Source: Winogradskyella litoriviva
Lineage (GTDB): Bacteria; Bacteroidota; Bacteroidia; Flavobacteriales; Flavobacteriaceae
Assembly: GCF_013249065.1 (NCBI RefSeq)
Contig: NZ_JABRWQ010000001.1
Span: forward strand, 310,001-374,000
Reading direction: 5' to 3'
DNA length: 64,000 nucleotides
The notes beneath the pieces are model-generated. The model ran no database searches, was not told the origin of the DNA, and saw only the letters and a list, made by a program, of their open reading frames with translations. The stretch's first letter is position 1. Each line of letters starts with the position of its first letter. A program made the position numbers and the translations under genes. This document shows, piece after piece, positions 51,882 through 62,200 of the stretch.

Positions 51882-52889
51882 ATGGCAGATCCAATAATTA
51901 TTTCAGCCTCACCACATGTACATTCTGCTAGAACTTCAAAAAAAGTTATGTATGATGTGCTTTATGCATTAATTCCTGCGTTTTTAGTATCCATTTATGT
52001 TTTCGGTATAAGTGCTTTAATCCTTACTTCGGTTGCAGTTATTTCATGTTTAGTATTCGAATATATCATTCAAAAATATCTACTAAAAACAAAGGTTACA
52101 ATAACAGATGGCTCTGCATTAATAACCGGTATTTTATTGGCATTTAACTTACCATCAAACTTACCCATTTGGATGATTATAATTGGTGCTTTAATAGCTA
52201 TAGGTGTTGCAAAATTATCCTTTGGTGGTTTAGGTTATAACATTTTTAATCCAGCACTTATTGGTCGTGTATTCTTATTGGTTTGTTTCCCTGTACAAAT
52301 GACCTCATGGCCTACTGCTGTTGAAAACAACCTCACTTTGGTTGATGCTGTAACTGGCGAAACTACTTTAGGTATCATTAAAGAAGGTTTAATGTATGGA
52401 GAAACTATGTCTACTATTAGTGAACAACTCCCTTCTACCATGGAATTATTTATTGGTATCACCAGTGGTTCAGCTGGAGAAATGTCTGCATTAGCATTGC
52501 TTTTAGGAGGCATCTTTTTAATAGTACGAAAAGTGATTACTTGGCACATTCCAATTACTATGTTAGTAACAATGGGAGTTATGACTGGTATTTTTTGGTT
52601 AGTTAATCCAGAGCAATATGCAAATCCATTAATTCATCTTTTATCGGGTGGAGCTATTTTGGGAGCCTTTTACATGGCAACCGATTTAGTCACCAGCCCA
52701 ATGACAAAAAAAGGAATGGTAATCTTTGCCATAGGGATTGCAGTTATTACCGTAGTTATAAGATTGTTTGGAGCTTACCCAGAAGGTGTGTCATTTGCTA
52801 TTTTAATTATGAATGCCTTTGTACCGCTAATAGATAAGTATTTTAAACCAAGACGATTTGGCAATAAAATCAAATCAAAAATCATGTAA
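51882..52889 (+). CDS. rnfD: Rnf complex subunit D (membrane flavoprotein)
   Basis: 335 residues with about nine membrane helices. Family blocks: ITDGSALITGILLAFNLP, GGLGYNIFNPALIGRVFLL, GAILGAFYMATDLVTSPMT, and the final GVSFAILIMNAFVPLID. The subunit carries a covalently bound FMN in characterised complexes and forms part of the ion path. It is 1 bp after rnfC. Confidence 0.95.
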   Translation: MADPIIISASPHVHSARTSKKVMYDVLYALIPAFLVSIYVFGISALILTSVAVISCLVFEYIIQKYLLKTKVTITDGSALITGILLAFNLPSNLPIWMIIIGALIAIGVAKLSFGGLGYNIFNPALIGRVFLLVCFPVQMTSWPTAVENNLTLVDAVTGETTLGIIKEGLMYGETMSTISEQLPSTMELFIGITSGSAGEMSALALLLGGIFLIVRKVITWHIPITMLVTMGVMTGIFWLVNPEQYANPLIHLLSGGAILGAFYMATDLVTSPMTKKGMVIFAIGIAVITVVIRLFGAYPEGVSFAILIMNAFVPLIDKYFKPRRFGNKIKSKIM

Positions 52890-52891
52890 TT

Positions 52892-53476
52892 ATGAGTAAA
52901 AAAGAATCTACTTTTTTAAATATGACCATTGCTCTTTTTGTAATTACAATTGTTGCAGGTATATCCCTTGGTTTTATAAATGATATCACCAAAGCTCCAA
53001 AAGCAAAAGCAAAACTAGAAAGAAAGGTAAACGCCTTAAAACAAGTACTACCAGAATTTAATAACAATCCTGTTGAAGACGTCTTAATGTTTAAATCTGA
53101 TAAATTTAAAGACAGTATTGAAGTCTATGCAGCAACCTTTAACGACCAACCTATTGGAACAGCAATCATTGGCTCCTCTGAAAAAGGCTATAGTGGCTTG
53201 GTAAAAATAATGGTAGGCTTTAATCCTGATGAAAGTATTAAAAACATTGTGGTACTTGAGCAAAAGGAAACTCCTGGTTTAGGAACCAAAATGAAAGATG
53301 AAAAGTTTATAAGACAATTTAGAGGTAAAAAGCCATCAGAATTTAATGTAAAACCAACAAAAGATGGTGGTGACGTAGATGCAATAGCTGGAGCAACTAT
53401 TTCTACTCGTGCGTTTGGAGAAGCTACTCAAATGGCCTACGATGTATTTGTAGAAACAAACTCATCAAAAAATTAG
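52892..53476 (+). CDS. rnfG: Rnf complex subunit G (covalent FMN)
   Basis: 194 residues. One N-terminal transmembrane helix and a periplasmic domain with the covalent flavin motif GATIST (Thr acceptor) in DVDAIAGATISTRAFGE. The upstream VVLEQKETPGLGTKM is also diagnostic. It transfers electrons between RnfD and the membrane half of the complex. 2 bp after rnfD. Confidence 0.95.
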   Translation: MSKKESTFLNMTIALFVITIVAGISLGFINDITKAPKAKAKLERKVNALKQVLPEFNNNPVEDVLMFKSDKFKDSIEVYAATFNDQPIGTAIIGSSEKGYSGLVKIMVGFNPDESIKNIVVLEQKETPGLGTKMKDEKFIRQFRGKKPSEFNVKPTKDGGDVDAIAGATISTRAFGEATQMAYDVFVETNSSKN

Positions 53477-53481
53477 TTATC

Positions 53482-54084
53482 ATGGCAGAGAATTTAACTC
53501 ATAAGGAAAACTTTTTTAAAGGTATAATAAAGGATAATCCTGTTTTTGTGATGCTATTGGGTATGTGTCCAACTTTGGGCGTCACCTCTTCAGCGTTTAA
53601 TGGCCTAGGAATGGGAGTTGCAACTTTATTTGTATTATTAATGTCTAACATAGTTGTTTCGTTAATTAAATCTCAGATACCAAGCAAGGTTAGAATTCCT
53701 GCGTTTATTATCATAATTGCTTCTTTTGTTACTATTGTAGAGATGGTTTTAGAGGCTTATATTCCTTTCTTATTTGAACAACTAGGTATCTTCATTCCAT
53801 TAATAGTGGTAAACTGTTTAATTTTAGGTCGAGCAGAAGCTTTTGCTTCAAAAAACAACTTATTGTCATCTATTGTTGATGCTTTAGGCATGGGAATTGG
53901 TTTTACAATTGCTTTAACAGCTTTAGGGGCGGTTAGAGAAATACTAGGAAGTGGAAGTTTATTTGATTTCCGTTTCGTTTCAGAAGATGCCAATACATTA
54001 CTACTTTTTATTTTACCACCAGGTGCTTTTATTGCATTAGCATATCTATCTGTTTTATTCAATAAAATATCTAAAACAAATTAA
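53482..54084 (+). CDS. rnfE: Rnf complex subunit E
   Basis: 200 residues with six membrane helices. Family signatures: KDNPVFVMLLGMCPTLGV at the start, the cysteine-containing PLIVVNCLILGRAEAFAS, and LGAVREILGSGSLFDF. RnfE and RnfA form the antiparallel core of the Rnf ion channel, with a shared 2Fe-2S cluster between them. Encoded 5 bp after rnfG and 3 bp before rnfA. Confidence 0.95.
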   Translation: MAENLTHKENFFKGIIKDNPVFVMLLGMCPTLGVTSSAFNGLGMGVATLFVLLMSNIVVSLIKSQIPSKVRIPAFIIIIASFVTIVEMVLEAYIPFLFEQLGIFIPLIVVNCLILGRAEAFASKNNLLSSIVDALGMGIGFTIALTALGAVREILGSGSLFDFRFVSEDANTLLLFILPPGAFIALAYLSVLFNKISKTN

Positions 54085-54087
54085 GAC

Positions 54088-54663
54088 ATGGAATATATTT
54101 TAATACTAATAGCGGCTGTTTTTGTAAACAATATTGTATTGTCACAATTTTTAGGAATCTGCCCATTTTTAGGTGTCTCAAGCAAAGTATCTACATCTGT
54201 TGGTATGTCTGGAGCAGTACTCTTTGTGATGACTATAGCTACAACAGTAACTTATTTATTACATGAATATGTTTTAGTTCCTGCTGGATTAAATTATTTA
54301 AGAACAATCACTTTTATTTTAGTCATTGCAGCTTTAGTACAAATGGTAGAAATTATACTTAAAAAAGTGAGTCCACCTTTATATCAAGCATTAGGTGTGT
54401 TTCTTCCTTTAATTACTACAAATTGTGCCGTTCTAGGTGTTGCTATTTTAGCTTTAGGCTTAGAAAATAGTAGCTTAATAAAAGCTGTATTTTTTGCAAT
54501 TTCAAACTCACTTGGGTTTGCATTAGCTTTAATTGTTTTTGCTAGTATTAGAGAACAATTAGAACTCGCTAATATTCCAGAAGGAATGAAAGGCGTACCT
54601 ATTAATTTATTAGTTGCAGGACTTTTATCACTAGCTTTTTTAGGATTTACGGCTTTAGTTTAA
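54088..54663 (+). CDS. rnfA: Rnf complex subunit A
   Basis: 191 residues, six membrane helices, starting YILILIAAVFVNNIVLSQFLGICPFLGVSS in two conserved parts. The helix-IV motif is PLITTNCAVLGVAI with the intramembrane cluster cysteine, and the C-terminus is VAGLLSLAFLGFTALV. It completes the operon in order B-C-D-G-E-A, seen in Bacteroidota. The complex couples ferredoxin:NAD+ electron transfer to Na+ or H+ transport. Confidence 0.95.
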   Translation: MEYILILIAAVFVNNIVLSQFLGICPFLGVSSKVSTSVGMSGAVLFVMTIATTVTYLLHEYVLVPAGLNYLRTITFILVIAALVQMVEIILKKVSPPLYQALGVFLPLITTNCAVLGVAILALGLENSSLIKAVFFAISNSLGFALALIVFASIREQLELANIPEGMKGVPINLLVAGLLSLAFLGFTALV

Positions 54664-54733
54664 AACAGAAATAGAATAATAGATATTCTAGTCCAAAATA
54701 GGTCTGCAACCGAAAAAAATAACCGTTACAACA

Positions 54734-55504
54734 ATGAGAAAATATGGATTAATAATATTCATTTTTTTATTATTTACTTTCAGTTGTAATAATAAACCTC
54801 AAATAACTAATGCTGAGCCATGGATTAATAAACCAGTATCTCAATGGCCAGATTTTGCTTTAACAAATACTATTAGTTTTACAGATACTACTTATACTGA
54901 TTTTGCAAATTCATTTTTAATAAATACAGGTATTGATACAGTTGCAGTATCATGCAAACACTTGTTTATGGTATTTGAAAAACAACTTGGAATGAGTAAT
55001 ATTGATTTGGGTCCCGAGTTTAAATATTGGAATTTATATCCTAAAAACAAAAAAGAAAAGACCGTTTCTATAAAGCGATTAATAAATAAAAACCAAAGTG
55101 AAAATATTGGTGAGTTTAACACCCTTAAAATACGAGATTGGATTATTTTTGAGATTGAAGACGCGAATTCTGAACTATACCCACTTAAGATTAGATTTAC
55201 TCCCGTTAAAAAGAATGAAGTTGTCTATGCGGTTGGTTGGGGAATTAAACAAAAAGATAATAGTAAACCTGCATTAATAAAACTTCAATGCTTTGACAAT
55301 CTCGGTGACTATTTTTATACAAAACATTTAAAAACAGACACCCAACCTCATGGACGAAGCGGTTCTCCTGTAATTGACAAAAATGGCTATTTAGTTGGAA
55401 TAGTTTCTGGCCAAGAAGGAAACTTAGGCGTTATTGGAAGTGTAAACTATTTAAAGAAAATACTTAAAAAGTATAATATTGAATATGTAAAACCAAGCCA
55501 CTAA
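54734..55504 (+). CDS. Trypsin-like serine protease lipoprotein
   Basis: 256 residues. The lipobox is LLFTFSC with Cys18. The domain has the order of a chymotrypsin-fold protease: His76 in VAVSCKHLF, Asp135 in LKIRDWIIFEI and Ser209 in HGRSGSPVIDKNGYLVG. It is probably exported and anchored to the periplasmic or outer membrane. It lies 70 bp after rnfA in the same direction and could be co-transcribed, though no functional link is evident. Assignment rests on motif order; the catalytic Asp is the least certain. Confidence 0.65.
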   Translation: MRKYGLIIFIFLLFTFSCNNKPQITNAEPWINKPVSQWPDFALTNTISFTDTTYTDFANSFLINTGIDTVAVSCKHLFMVFEKQLGMSNIDLGPEFKYWNLYPKNKKEKTVSIKRLINKNQSENIGEFNTLKIRDWIIFEIEDANSELYPLKIRFTPVKKNEVVYAVGWGIKQKDNSKPALIKLQCFDNLGDYFYTKHLKTDTQPHGRSGSPVIDKNGYLVGIVSGQEGNLGVIGSVNYLKKILKKYNIEYVKPSH

Positions 55505-55546
55505 CGCACTATGGGTATAATTACTTAGAAAGGGTACTTCTCTAAA

Positions 55547-56560
55547 TTAATTCACCTCATAGATTTCTCCTGAAAAGAAGAGGTCATCTGTTTTCTTAAA
55601 TTTTGAATTTGCTTGTACTTCTTTAGTTAAAACATCCTCTCTTTCCTCTAGAGTAATATCATCAAATCTTCTTATGATGCCTGTTACCAAAGGATATTCT
55701 AATCTTACCAACATTTGATGCAATGTTGGGTCTTTCTCATTAGCCTTATGTACTAAAATATCTTGTTCTGTAATTCCATTTTCTCCAATTGTAACAACCT
55801 CTAACTTTAATCCATTTAGTACTAAACCTTTATCCTTGTCTTTTCCAAAAATCATGGGTTTGCCGTCTTCAACAAATAACTGTTTATCTTCCCTAACCTT
55901 TTTATCGGTATATTTTGTAAAGCAACCATCATTAAAAATTACACAATTCTGTAATATTTCAATTAAAGATGTTCCATTAAATTTTTCGGCATCAATAAAC
56001 ATTTGAGTCATTTCTTTAGGTGTATTACCACCTATTCTTGCAAAAAATCGTGCTTGAGCTCCTAAAGCTAATTCTCCTGGAGAAAAAGGCGGTTGTGTAT
56101 TTCCATAAGGAGATGACTTAGTTTTTTGTCCGACTAATGATGTTGGCGAGAACTGGCCTTTTGTTAAACCATATATTTCATTATTAAACATTATAATGTT
56201 TAAATCTATATTTCTTCGAAGTACATGAATAAAATGATTTCCTCCAATTGCCATAGAATCACCATCACCAGTAACCACCCAAACACTTAAATCTGGGTTA
56301 GCTAACTTCACACCTGAAGCTATTGCAGGAGCTCTACCGTGAATTCCGTGCATACCATAAGTATCCATATAATATGGAAAACGAGATGAGCAACCAATCC
56401 CAGAAATAAAGACAACATCTTCTTTTTTTACACCTATTTCTGGCAATGCTTTTTGCATGGCTCTTAAAATAACATAGTCATCACAACCTGGACACCATCT
56501 TACTTCTTGATTGCTAGCAAAATCTTTAAACGTATATTTTTTTTCTAAAGTTGCTTCCAT
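55547..56560 (-). CDS. korB: 2-oxoacid:ferredoxin oxidoreductase beta subunit (KorB-like)
   Basis: 337 residues. TPP-binding motifs are GDGDSMAIGGNHFIHVLRR near residue 97 and MFNNEIYGLTKGQFSP. The 4Fe-4S ligands include WCPGCDDYVIL and IGCSSRFPYY. With the alpha subunit it oxidises 2-oxoglutarate (or another 2-oxoacid) to the acyl-CoA and reduces ferredoxin. It is 2 bp downstream of the alpha gene. The convergent rnf operon could use the reduced ferredoxin. Confidence 0.93.
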   Translation of the reverse strand: MEATLEKKYTFKDFASNQEVRWCPGCDDYVILRAMQKALPEIGVKKEDVVFISGIGCSSRFPYYMDTYGMHGIHGRAPAIASGVKLANPDLSVWVVTGDGDSMAIGGNHFIHVLRRNIDLNIIMFNNEIYGLTKGQFSPTSLVGQKTKSSPYGNTQPPFSPGELALGAQARFFARIGGNTPKEMTQMFIDAEKFNGTSLIEILQNCVIFNDGCFTKYTDKKVREDKQLFVEDGKPMIFGKDKDKGLVLNGLKLEVVTIGENGITEQDILVHKANEKDPTLHQMLVRLEYPLVTGIIRRFDDITLEEREDVLTKEVQANSKFKKTDDLFFSGEIYEVN

Positions 56561-56562
56561 AA

Positions 56563-58419
56563 TTAGCTTAATAATTGTTTAAATTTCTCAGTAAGTTCAG
56601 TATTTCCAAATGGCAAGCCTTGGATTTTGTTATATTGTAACAAACCACATATATTAAAATTCATTTTTAGAATATTTACAAACTGACCATTATTTAGTTC
56701 ACACACTACAATTTTTTTAAACTTATTTAAAATAGCCTCAGTGTTTTTTGGTAAAGGATTTATATAATTAAAATGCGCATAACCAATGTTGTCATAGCCT
56801 TCACTATTTAATTGTTTTACTGCCGAGTGTAAACTACCATAAGTTCCGCCCCAACCAACAACCAATAAATCACCAGATTCTGCAAATTCTGTTTCTAATT
56901 CAGGTATGTAATTCTCTACGCGTTTTATTTTTTCTGCTCTAATTTTGGTCATGTATTCATGATTCTCCGGAACATGAGACACATCTCCAGTAATTTTATC
57001 TTTTTCTAAACCACCAATTCTATGTTCTAAGCCAAAAGTTCCTGGTACTGCCCAATCACGAGCTAGTGTATTAGCATCTCTATCATAGGGATGCCAATTT
57101 TCTTTGACTTCTATTATTCTATTATTTTTAATTGCTGGCATATCGGCAACCGATTTTATTAACCATGGCTCAGAACCATTAGCAATATATCCATCGGTTA
57201 ACAATATTACAGGAGTCATATGTTCTAGAGCGAGTTTAGCCGCTTCATAAGCAAATTTAAAACAATCTGAAGGTGTACCTGCAGCAATTACAATCACAGG
57301 ACTTTCACCATTTCTGCCATACATTGCTTGCATTAAATCGGACTGTTCTGTTTTTGTTGGCAAGCCAGTTGAAGGTCCTCCTCTTTGAACATTTACAACC
57401 ACCAAAGGCAATTCTACCATCATGGCTAAACCTAAGGCTTCACCTTTTAAAGCCAAACCTGGGCCAGATGTTGTGGTAATTGCTAAATCTCCAGCAAAGG
57501 ATGCTCCAATAGCCGAAGTTATACCTGCAATTTCATCTTCTGCCTGAAAAGCTTTTACTCCAAAATGTTTATGCTTAACCAATTCATGTAATATATCCGT
57601 AGCAGGTGTTATTGGGTAAGACCCTAAAAATAATTCGATACCAGATTTTTCAGCAGCAGCTAAAAATCCCCAAGCCGTTGCCGTGTTACCACTTATAATT
57701 CTGTAGGTTCCAGATGGCATTTTTGCTGGCGAAATAGTATAGGCATTAGGTATTAATTCTAAAGTTTCTGCGAAATAAAAACCTGCGTTTAACACTTTAG
57801 TATTTGCTTCAATTAATTGTGGTTTAGAGGCAAATTTCTTATTAAAAAAATCTATGGAATGTTCCGTAGAACGATGATACATCCAATATACCATTCCTAA
57901 AGCGAACATATTTTTGCTTCTCGTTATACTCTTATTATCTAAGCCTTCAACATCTTTTAAAGCTTCTTTTGTTAATGATGAAATGGCAACTTCAATAACC
58001 CTATAATTATCAAGACTTCCATCCTCTAACGGATTTGTTTCATATTTTGCTTTTTCTAAATTCTTTTTTGTAAACGCATCTGTATCTATTATTATAGTAT
58101 GACCAGGTTTTACAGCATAAAGATTTGTTTTTAAACCTGCAGGATTCATAGCCACCAATAAATCTACATCATCACCTGGTGTACTAATTTCTACACTTCC
58201 AATATGAACTTGAAAGCCTGAGACACCATACAAACTCCCTTGAGGTGCTCTTATCTCTGAAGGGTAATTAGGAAATGTTGAAACGTCATTTCCAATCATC
58301 GCAGATGTATCAGAAAATTGAGTTCCTGTTAATTGCATTCCATCACCAGAATCACCAACAAATCTAATAACAACAGCTTCTAGTGCTTTAGGTTGTATTT
58401 CTTTTTTTTCAGCAATCAT
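56563..58419 (-). CDS. korA: 2-oxoacid:ferredoxin oxidoreductase alpha subunit, gamma-alpha fusion (KorA-like)
   Basis: I place the start at ATG 58417-58419 (MIAEKKEIQPKALEAVV). A perfect -7 box TATATTTG (58475-58468) covers the upstream alternative at 58470. Length 618 residues. The N-terminal ~200 residues are the gamma domain (VIRFVGDSGDGMQLTGTQF, GDDVDLLVAMNP). The alpha domain follows (GNTATAWGFLAAAEKSG, SYPITPATDILHEL, TTSGPGLALKGEALGLAMM). This fused arrangement is typical of KorA in Bacteroidota. It forms an operon with korB; the 2-oxoglutarate specificity is inferred from family resemblance. Confidence 0.93.
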   Translation of the reverse strand: MIAEKKEIQPKALEAVVIRFVGDSGDGMQLTGTQFSDTSAMIGNDVSTFPNYPSEIRAPQGSLYGVSGFQVHIGSVEISTPGDDVDLLVAMNPAGLKTNLYAVKPGHTIIIDTDAFTKKNLEKAKYETNPLEDGSLDNYRVIEVAISSLTKEALKDVEGLDNKSITRSKNMFALGMVYWMYHRSTEHSIDFFNKKFASKPQLIEANTKVLNAGFYFAETLELIPNAYTISPAKMPSGTYRIISGNTATAWGFLAAAEKSGIELFLGSYPITPATDILHELVKHKHFGVKAFQAEDEIAGITSAIGASFAGDLAITTTSGPGLALKGEALGLAMMVELPLVVVNVQRGGPSTGLPTKTEQSDLMQAMYGRNGESPVIVIAAGTPSDCFKFAYEAAKLALEHMTPVILLTDGYIANGSEPWLIKSVADMPAIKNNRIIEVKENWHPYDRDANTLARDWAVPGTFGLEHRIGGLEKDKITGDVSHVPENHEYMTKIRAEKIKRVENYIPELETEFAESGDLLVVGWGGTYGSLHSAVKQLNSEGYDNIGYAHFNYINPLPKNTEAILNKFKKIVVCELNNGQFVNILKMNFNICGLLQYNKIQGLPFGNTELTEKFKQLLS

Positions 58420-58467
58420 AATTTTAAGCGTAAAAATTTTAGTATCAAAAATTGAAGTAATCCATAT

Positions 58468-58475
58468 CAAATATA
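58468..58475 (-). promoter_or_regulatory. -7 box of korAB
   Basis: TATATTTG on the minus strand fits TAnnTTTG exactly. It lies about 49 bp before the chosen start and rules out a start at 58470. Confidence 0.6.
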
Positions 58476-58569
58476 GTTTCTGTTTTTAATACGATACATG
58501 ATTTTTATCATATAAAAAGCTATTAAGATAATTTAAATTTATCCATTATTATCTAAAAAATATATAATT

Positions 58570-58920
58570 ATGGCTATCATAATAACGGATGAATGCATTA
58601 ATTGTGATGCATGCATAGTAGAATGTCCTAACAATGCAATTTACGAACCAGACCAAGATTGGGCTTATTCTGATGAAACAGAACTAAGCGGTATGGTAAC
58701 ATCTTTAGATGGAGAAGAAATTGATGCCGATGAGCAACATGATCCTATTTCAGATGAGTTTTACTATATCGTTCCTGAGAAGTGTACTGAATGTAAAGGC
58801 TTTCATGACGAACCTCAATGTGCCGCAGTATGTCCTGTGGATTGTTGTATTCCTGATGAATCTCATGTAGAATCAGAAGAAGAGTTATTAAAGAAAAAAG
58901 CTTGGTTGCACGCTGAGTAA
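58570..58920 (+). CDS. 4Fe-4S dicluster ferredoxin
   Basis: 116 residues. Two cluster motifs: CINCDACIVECPNNAIY at residues ~10-26 and CTECKGFHDEPQCAAVCPVDCC at ~76-98. The loop between the two second-cluster cysteines is expanded (KGFHDEPQ), as in the ferredoxin class associated with 2-oxoacid oxidoreductases and the alphaproteobacterial/anaerobe type. It probably carries the electrons produced by KorAB and PFOR to Rnf or FNR. It is divergent from korA and has a strong terminator. Confidence 0.93.
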   Translation: MAIIITDECINCDACIVECPNNAIYEPDQDWAYSDETELSGMVTSLDGEEIDADEQHDPISDEFYYIVPEKCTECKGFHDEPQCAAVCPVDCCIPDESHVESEEELLKKKAWLHAE

Positions 58921-58951
58921 TTACATCTATCTCAAAAAACATCTAATTTAT

Positions 58952-58988
58952 ATCCACTCTTAATTATATTATTAAGAGTGGATTTTTT
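58952..58988 (+). terminator. Terminator after the 4Fe-4S ferredoxin gene
   Basis: Perfect 13-bp stem ATCCACTCTTAAT/ATTAAGAGTGGAT with 6-nt loop and T6 run. Confidence 0.9.
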
Positions 58989-59201
58989 GTTATATAGATT
59001 GGCTTTTTATGTGTCTATAAATAACAAACAATACTAATAATAAAGGTCTTAGGATTCATTTACTGATATTTATCATATTATTCTAGCAACATTCCACTTA
59101 ATTTTAGAACACTTTATAAATCTTTTCAGGAGCATTGGAAATAAAATGGTTAAACGATTAAGCAATTCTTTTTTTCAGTGCCATAATTTTAATATTTCAT
59201 T

Positions 59202-62200
59202 ATGAAAAAAGAGTTTCCAAAACTAATTTGTGATGCCAATGAGGCAGTTGCAAGGGTTGCACATAAAACCAATGAGGTTTGTGCAATCTATCCAATTACT
59301 CCAGCATCACCAATGGGCGAACACGTAGATGTTTATAGCTCAAAAGGACAAAAAAACATTTGGGAGAACATCCCAAGAATTGTAGAAATGCAAAGCGAAG
59401 GAGGTGCTTCTGGAGCAGTCCATGGGTCATTACAAGCAGGTGCCTTAACAACTACATTTACAGCATCACAAGGCTTGTTATTAATGATTCCTAACATGTA
59501 TAAAATGGCAGGAGAGTTATTACCATCAGTAATTCATGTAGCTGCAAGAACAATTGCAACACATGCATTGTCAATTTTTGGTGATCATTCAGATGTTATG
59601 GCGGCAAGACAAACTGGGTTTTCAATGTTGTTTGGAGGATCTGTTCAAGAAGCTCAAGATATGGCTTTAATTGCACAGGTAGCGACTTTAAAGTCTAGAA
59701 TACCTTTTATGAATATTTTTGATGGATTTAGAACCTCTCACGAGATTTCTAAAATAGATAGTATTCCAGATGATATAATAAAAGAAATGATGCCTGAAGA
59801 AGATATAATGGCTCATAAAAAAAGATCATTAGATCCAGACAATCCTGTAATAAGAGGTACTTCGCAAAACCCTGATGTATTTTTCCAAGCTAGAGAAGCA
59901 GCAAATTTATATTATGATAAAGTACCTGGTATTGTTGAAAATACTATGGACGAATTTTATAAGCATACAGGACGTAAATACAGTTTATTCTATTATGTAG
60001 GTCATCCCGAAGCAGAAAAAGTAATAGTAATTATGGGTTCTGGTCAAGGTCCTGTAATGGAAGCAGTTGATACCATGGTTAAAAATGGTGAAAAAGTTGG
60101 CGCAATTATAGTACGATTATTCAGACCATTCTCTATTAGTCATTTTGTAGATGCTTTACCAGAGACTGTTAAAAAAGTAGCTGTTTTAGATCGTACAAAA
60201 GAACCTGGTAGTTTAGGAGAACCTCTTTATCAAGATGTTGTTACTGCTTTTATAGAAAGTGATAGAGCTATGCCAAAAGTTATTGGTGGACGTTATGGTC
60301 TTTCTTCAAAAGAATTTGACCCAGCAATGGTTAAAGCGGTTTTTGATGAATTGGATAGAAAAGATTCTTTAAACCACTTTACAGTAGGTATAAATGATGA
60401 TGTCTCCTTTAGAAGTTTAGATTTAGGTAGCAGACTAAAAACAGTTAAGAATACATTTAACTGCATGTTCTACGGTTTAGGTTCTGATGGTACTGTTGGT
60501 GCTAACAAAAACTCTATAAAAATAATTGGAGAAACAACAGATAACTATGTACAAGGTTATTTTGTTTACGATTCTAAAAAAGCAGGAGCGCAAACCGTTT
60601 CGCATTTACGTTTTGGTCCAGACCCAATATATTCAACCTATTTAATTCATAAAGCAAACTTTATTGCTTGTCATCAATTTAATTTTATTGAAAAATATGA
60701 CATTCTTAAAAACATAAAAAAAGGTGGAACTTTCTTATTAAATTCTCCATTTGATAAAGATACCGTTTGGGATGTTCTTCCTAAAAAAATGCAAGAAGAA
60801 ATTATTGAAAACGAATTAGATTTTTATGTTATTGATGCCACTAAGGTTGCTCAAGAAGCCAAATTAGGTAAACGTACCAATACAGTTCTACAAACCTGTT
60901 TCTTTGCAATTTCTGGTGTGTTACCAAAAGAAGAAGCGATACAAAAAATTAAAGAAGCTATCGTAAAATCGTATTCTAAAAAAGGAGAAGCCGTTGTTAA
61001 AATGAATTTTAATGCCGTTGATAAATCTTTAGAAAACCTTCAAAAGGTAGAATACCCAAAACAAGTAACAAGTACTACTAAATTGAAACCTATGATGTCT
61101 GGTGATGCAGACCCATTTGTAAAAGAAGTATTAGGTAAAATATTGGCCGGAACAGGAGATGAATTGCCTGTTAGCGCCTTTACGGTTGACGGAACCTTCC
61201 CTACAGGAACTACGCAATTTGAAAAACGTGGTATTGCTGATAAAGTGCCTGTTTGGGATGGTGAAGATATTTGTACCCAATGTAACAAATGTGTGGTTAT
61301 TTGTCCTCACGCAGCCATTAGAGCAAAAGTGGTTTCTAATGAAGAATTAGTAAATGCACCTTCTACATTAAAATCTGTTCCAGCAATTGGAAGACCGTTT
61401 AATAAAGATGAAGAATCCTATGTTTTACAAGTATCTGCGCAAGATTGCACAGGTTGCGACCTTTGTGTAGAAGTTTGTCCTGCCGTAAGTAAGGCTGATC
61501 CAGACTTTAAAGCAATTAATATGCACAGTAAACTTAAAGTTGAAGATGCACAAGATCCAAATTGGGACTTTTTTATTGATCTTCCTGATTATGATAGAAC
61601 AGAATTAAATATTACCAATGTAAAAGGATCTCAATTCCTTGAACCTTTATTTGAATTCTCTGGAGCATGTTCTGGTTGTGGTGAAACACCTTATATTAAG
61701 TTACTGACTCAATTGTATGGCGATAGTATTTTAATAGCTAATGCAACGGGTTGTTCATCTATTTATGGTGGTAACCTACCAACTACGCCATATAAAACTA
61801 ATAAATTTGGTAGAGGACCAGCTTGGGCAAACTCTTTATTTGAAGATAATGCAGAATATGGTTTGGGGATGAAATTGGGATTAACTAAAAAACAAGAAAT
61901 TGCTGAAAACCTATTAAAAGGTTTAGAAGCAGAAGTTGGAACTGAATTAGTTGATGCTATTTTAAACAATCCTGAGAAAACCGAGGCTGAGAAAGAAGAA
62001 AACTTTGCAAACCTTGATAAGCTTAAAGCTAAATTAGCAACAATAGATTTACCTGAAGCTAAAAAACTATCACAACTAACAGAATACTTACGTAAAAAAT
62101 CTGTTTGGATTCTTGGTGGTGACGGTTGGGCTTATGATATTGGTTATGGAGGCGTTGACCACGTATTAGCATCTGGAGAAAATATCAATATTATGGTGTT

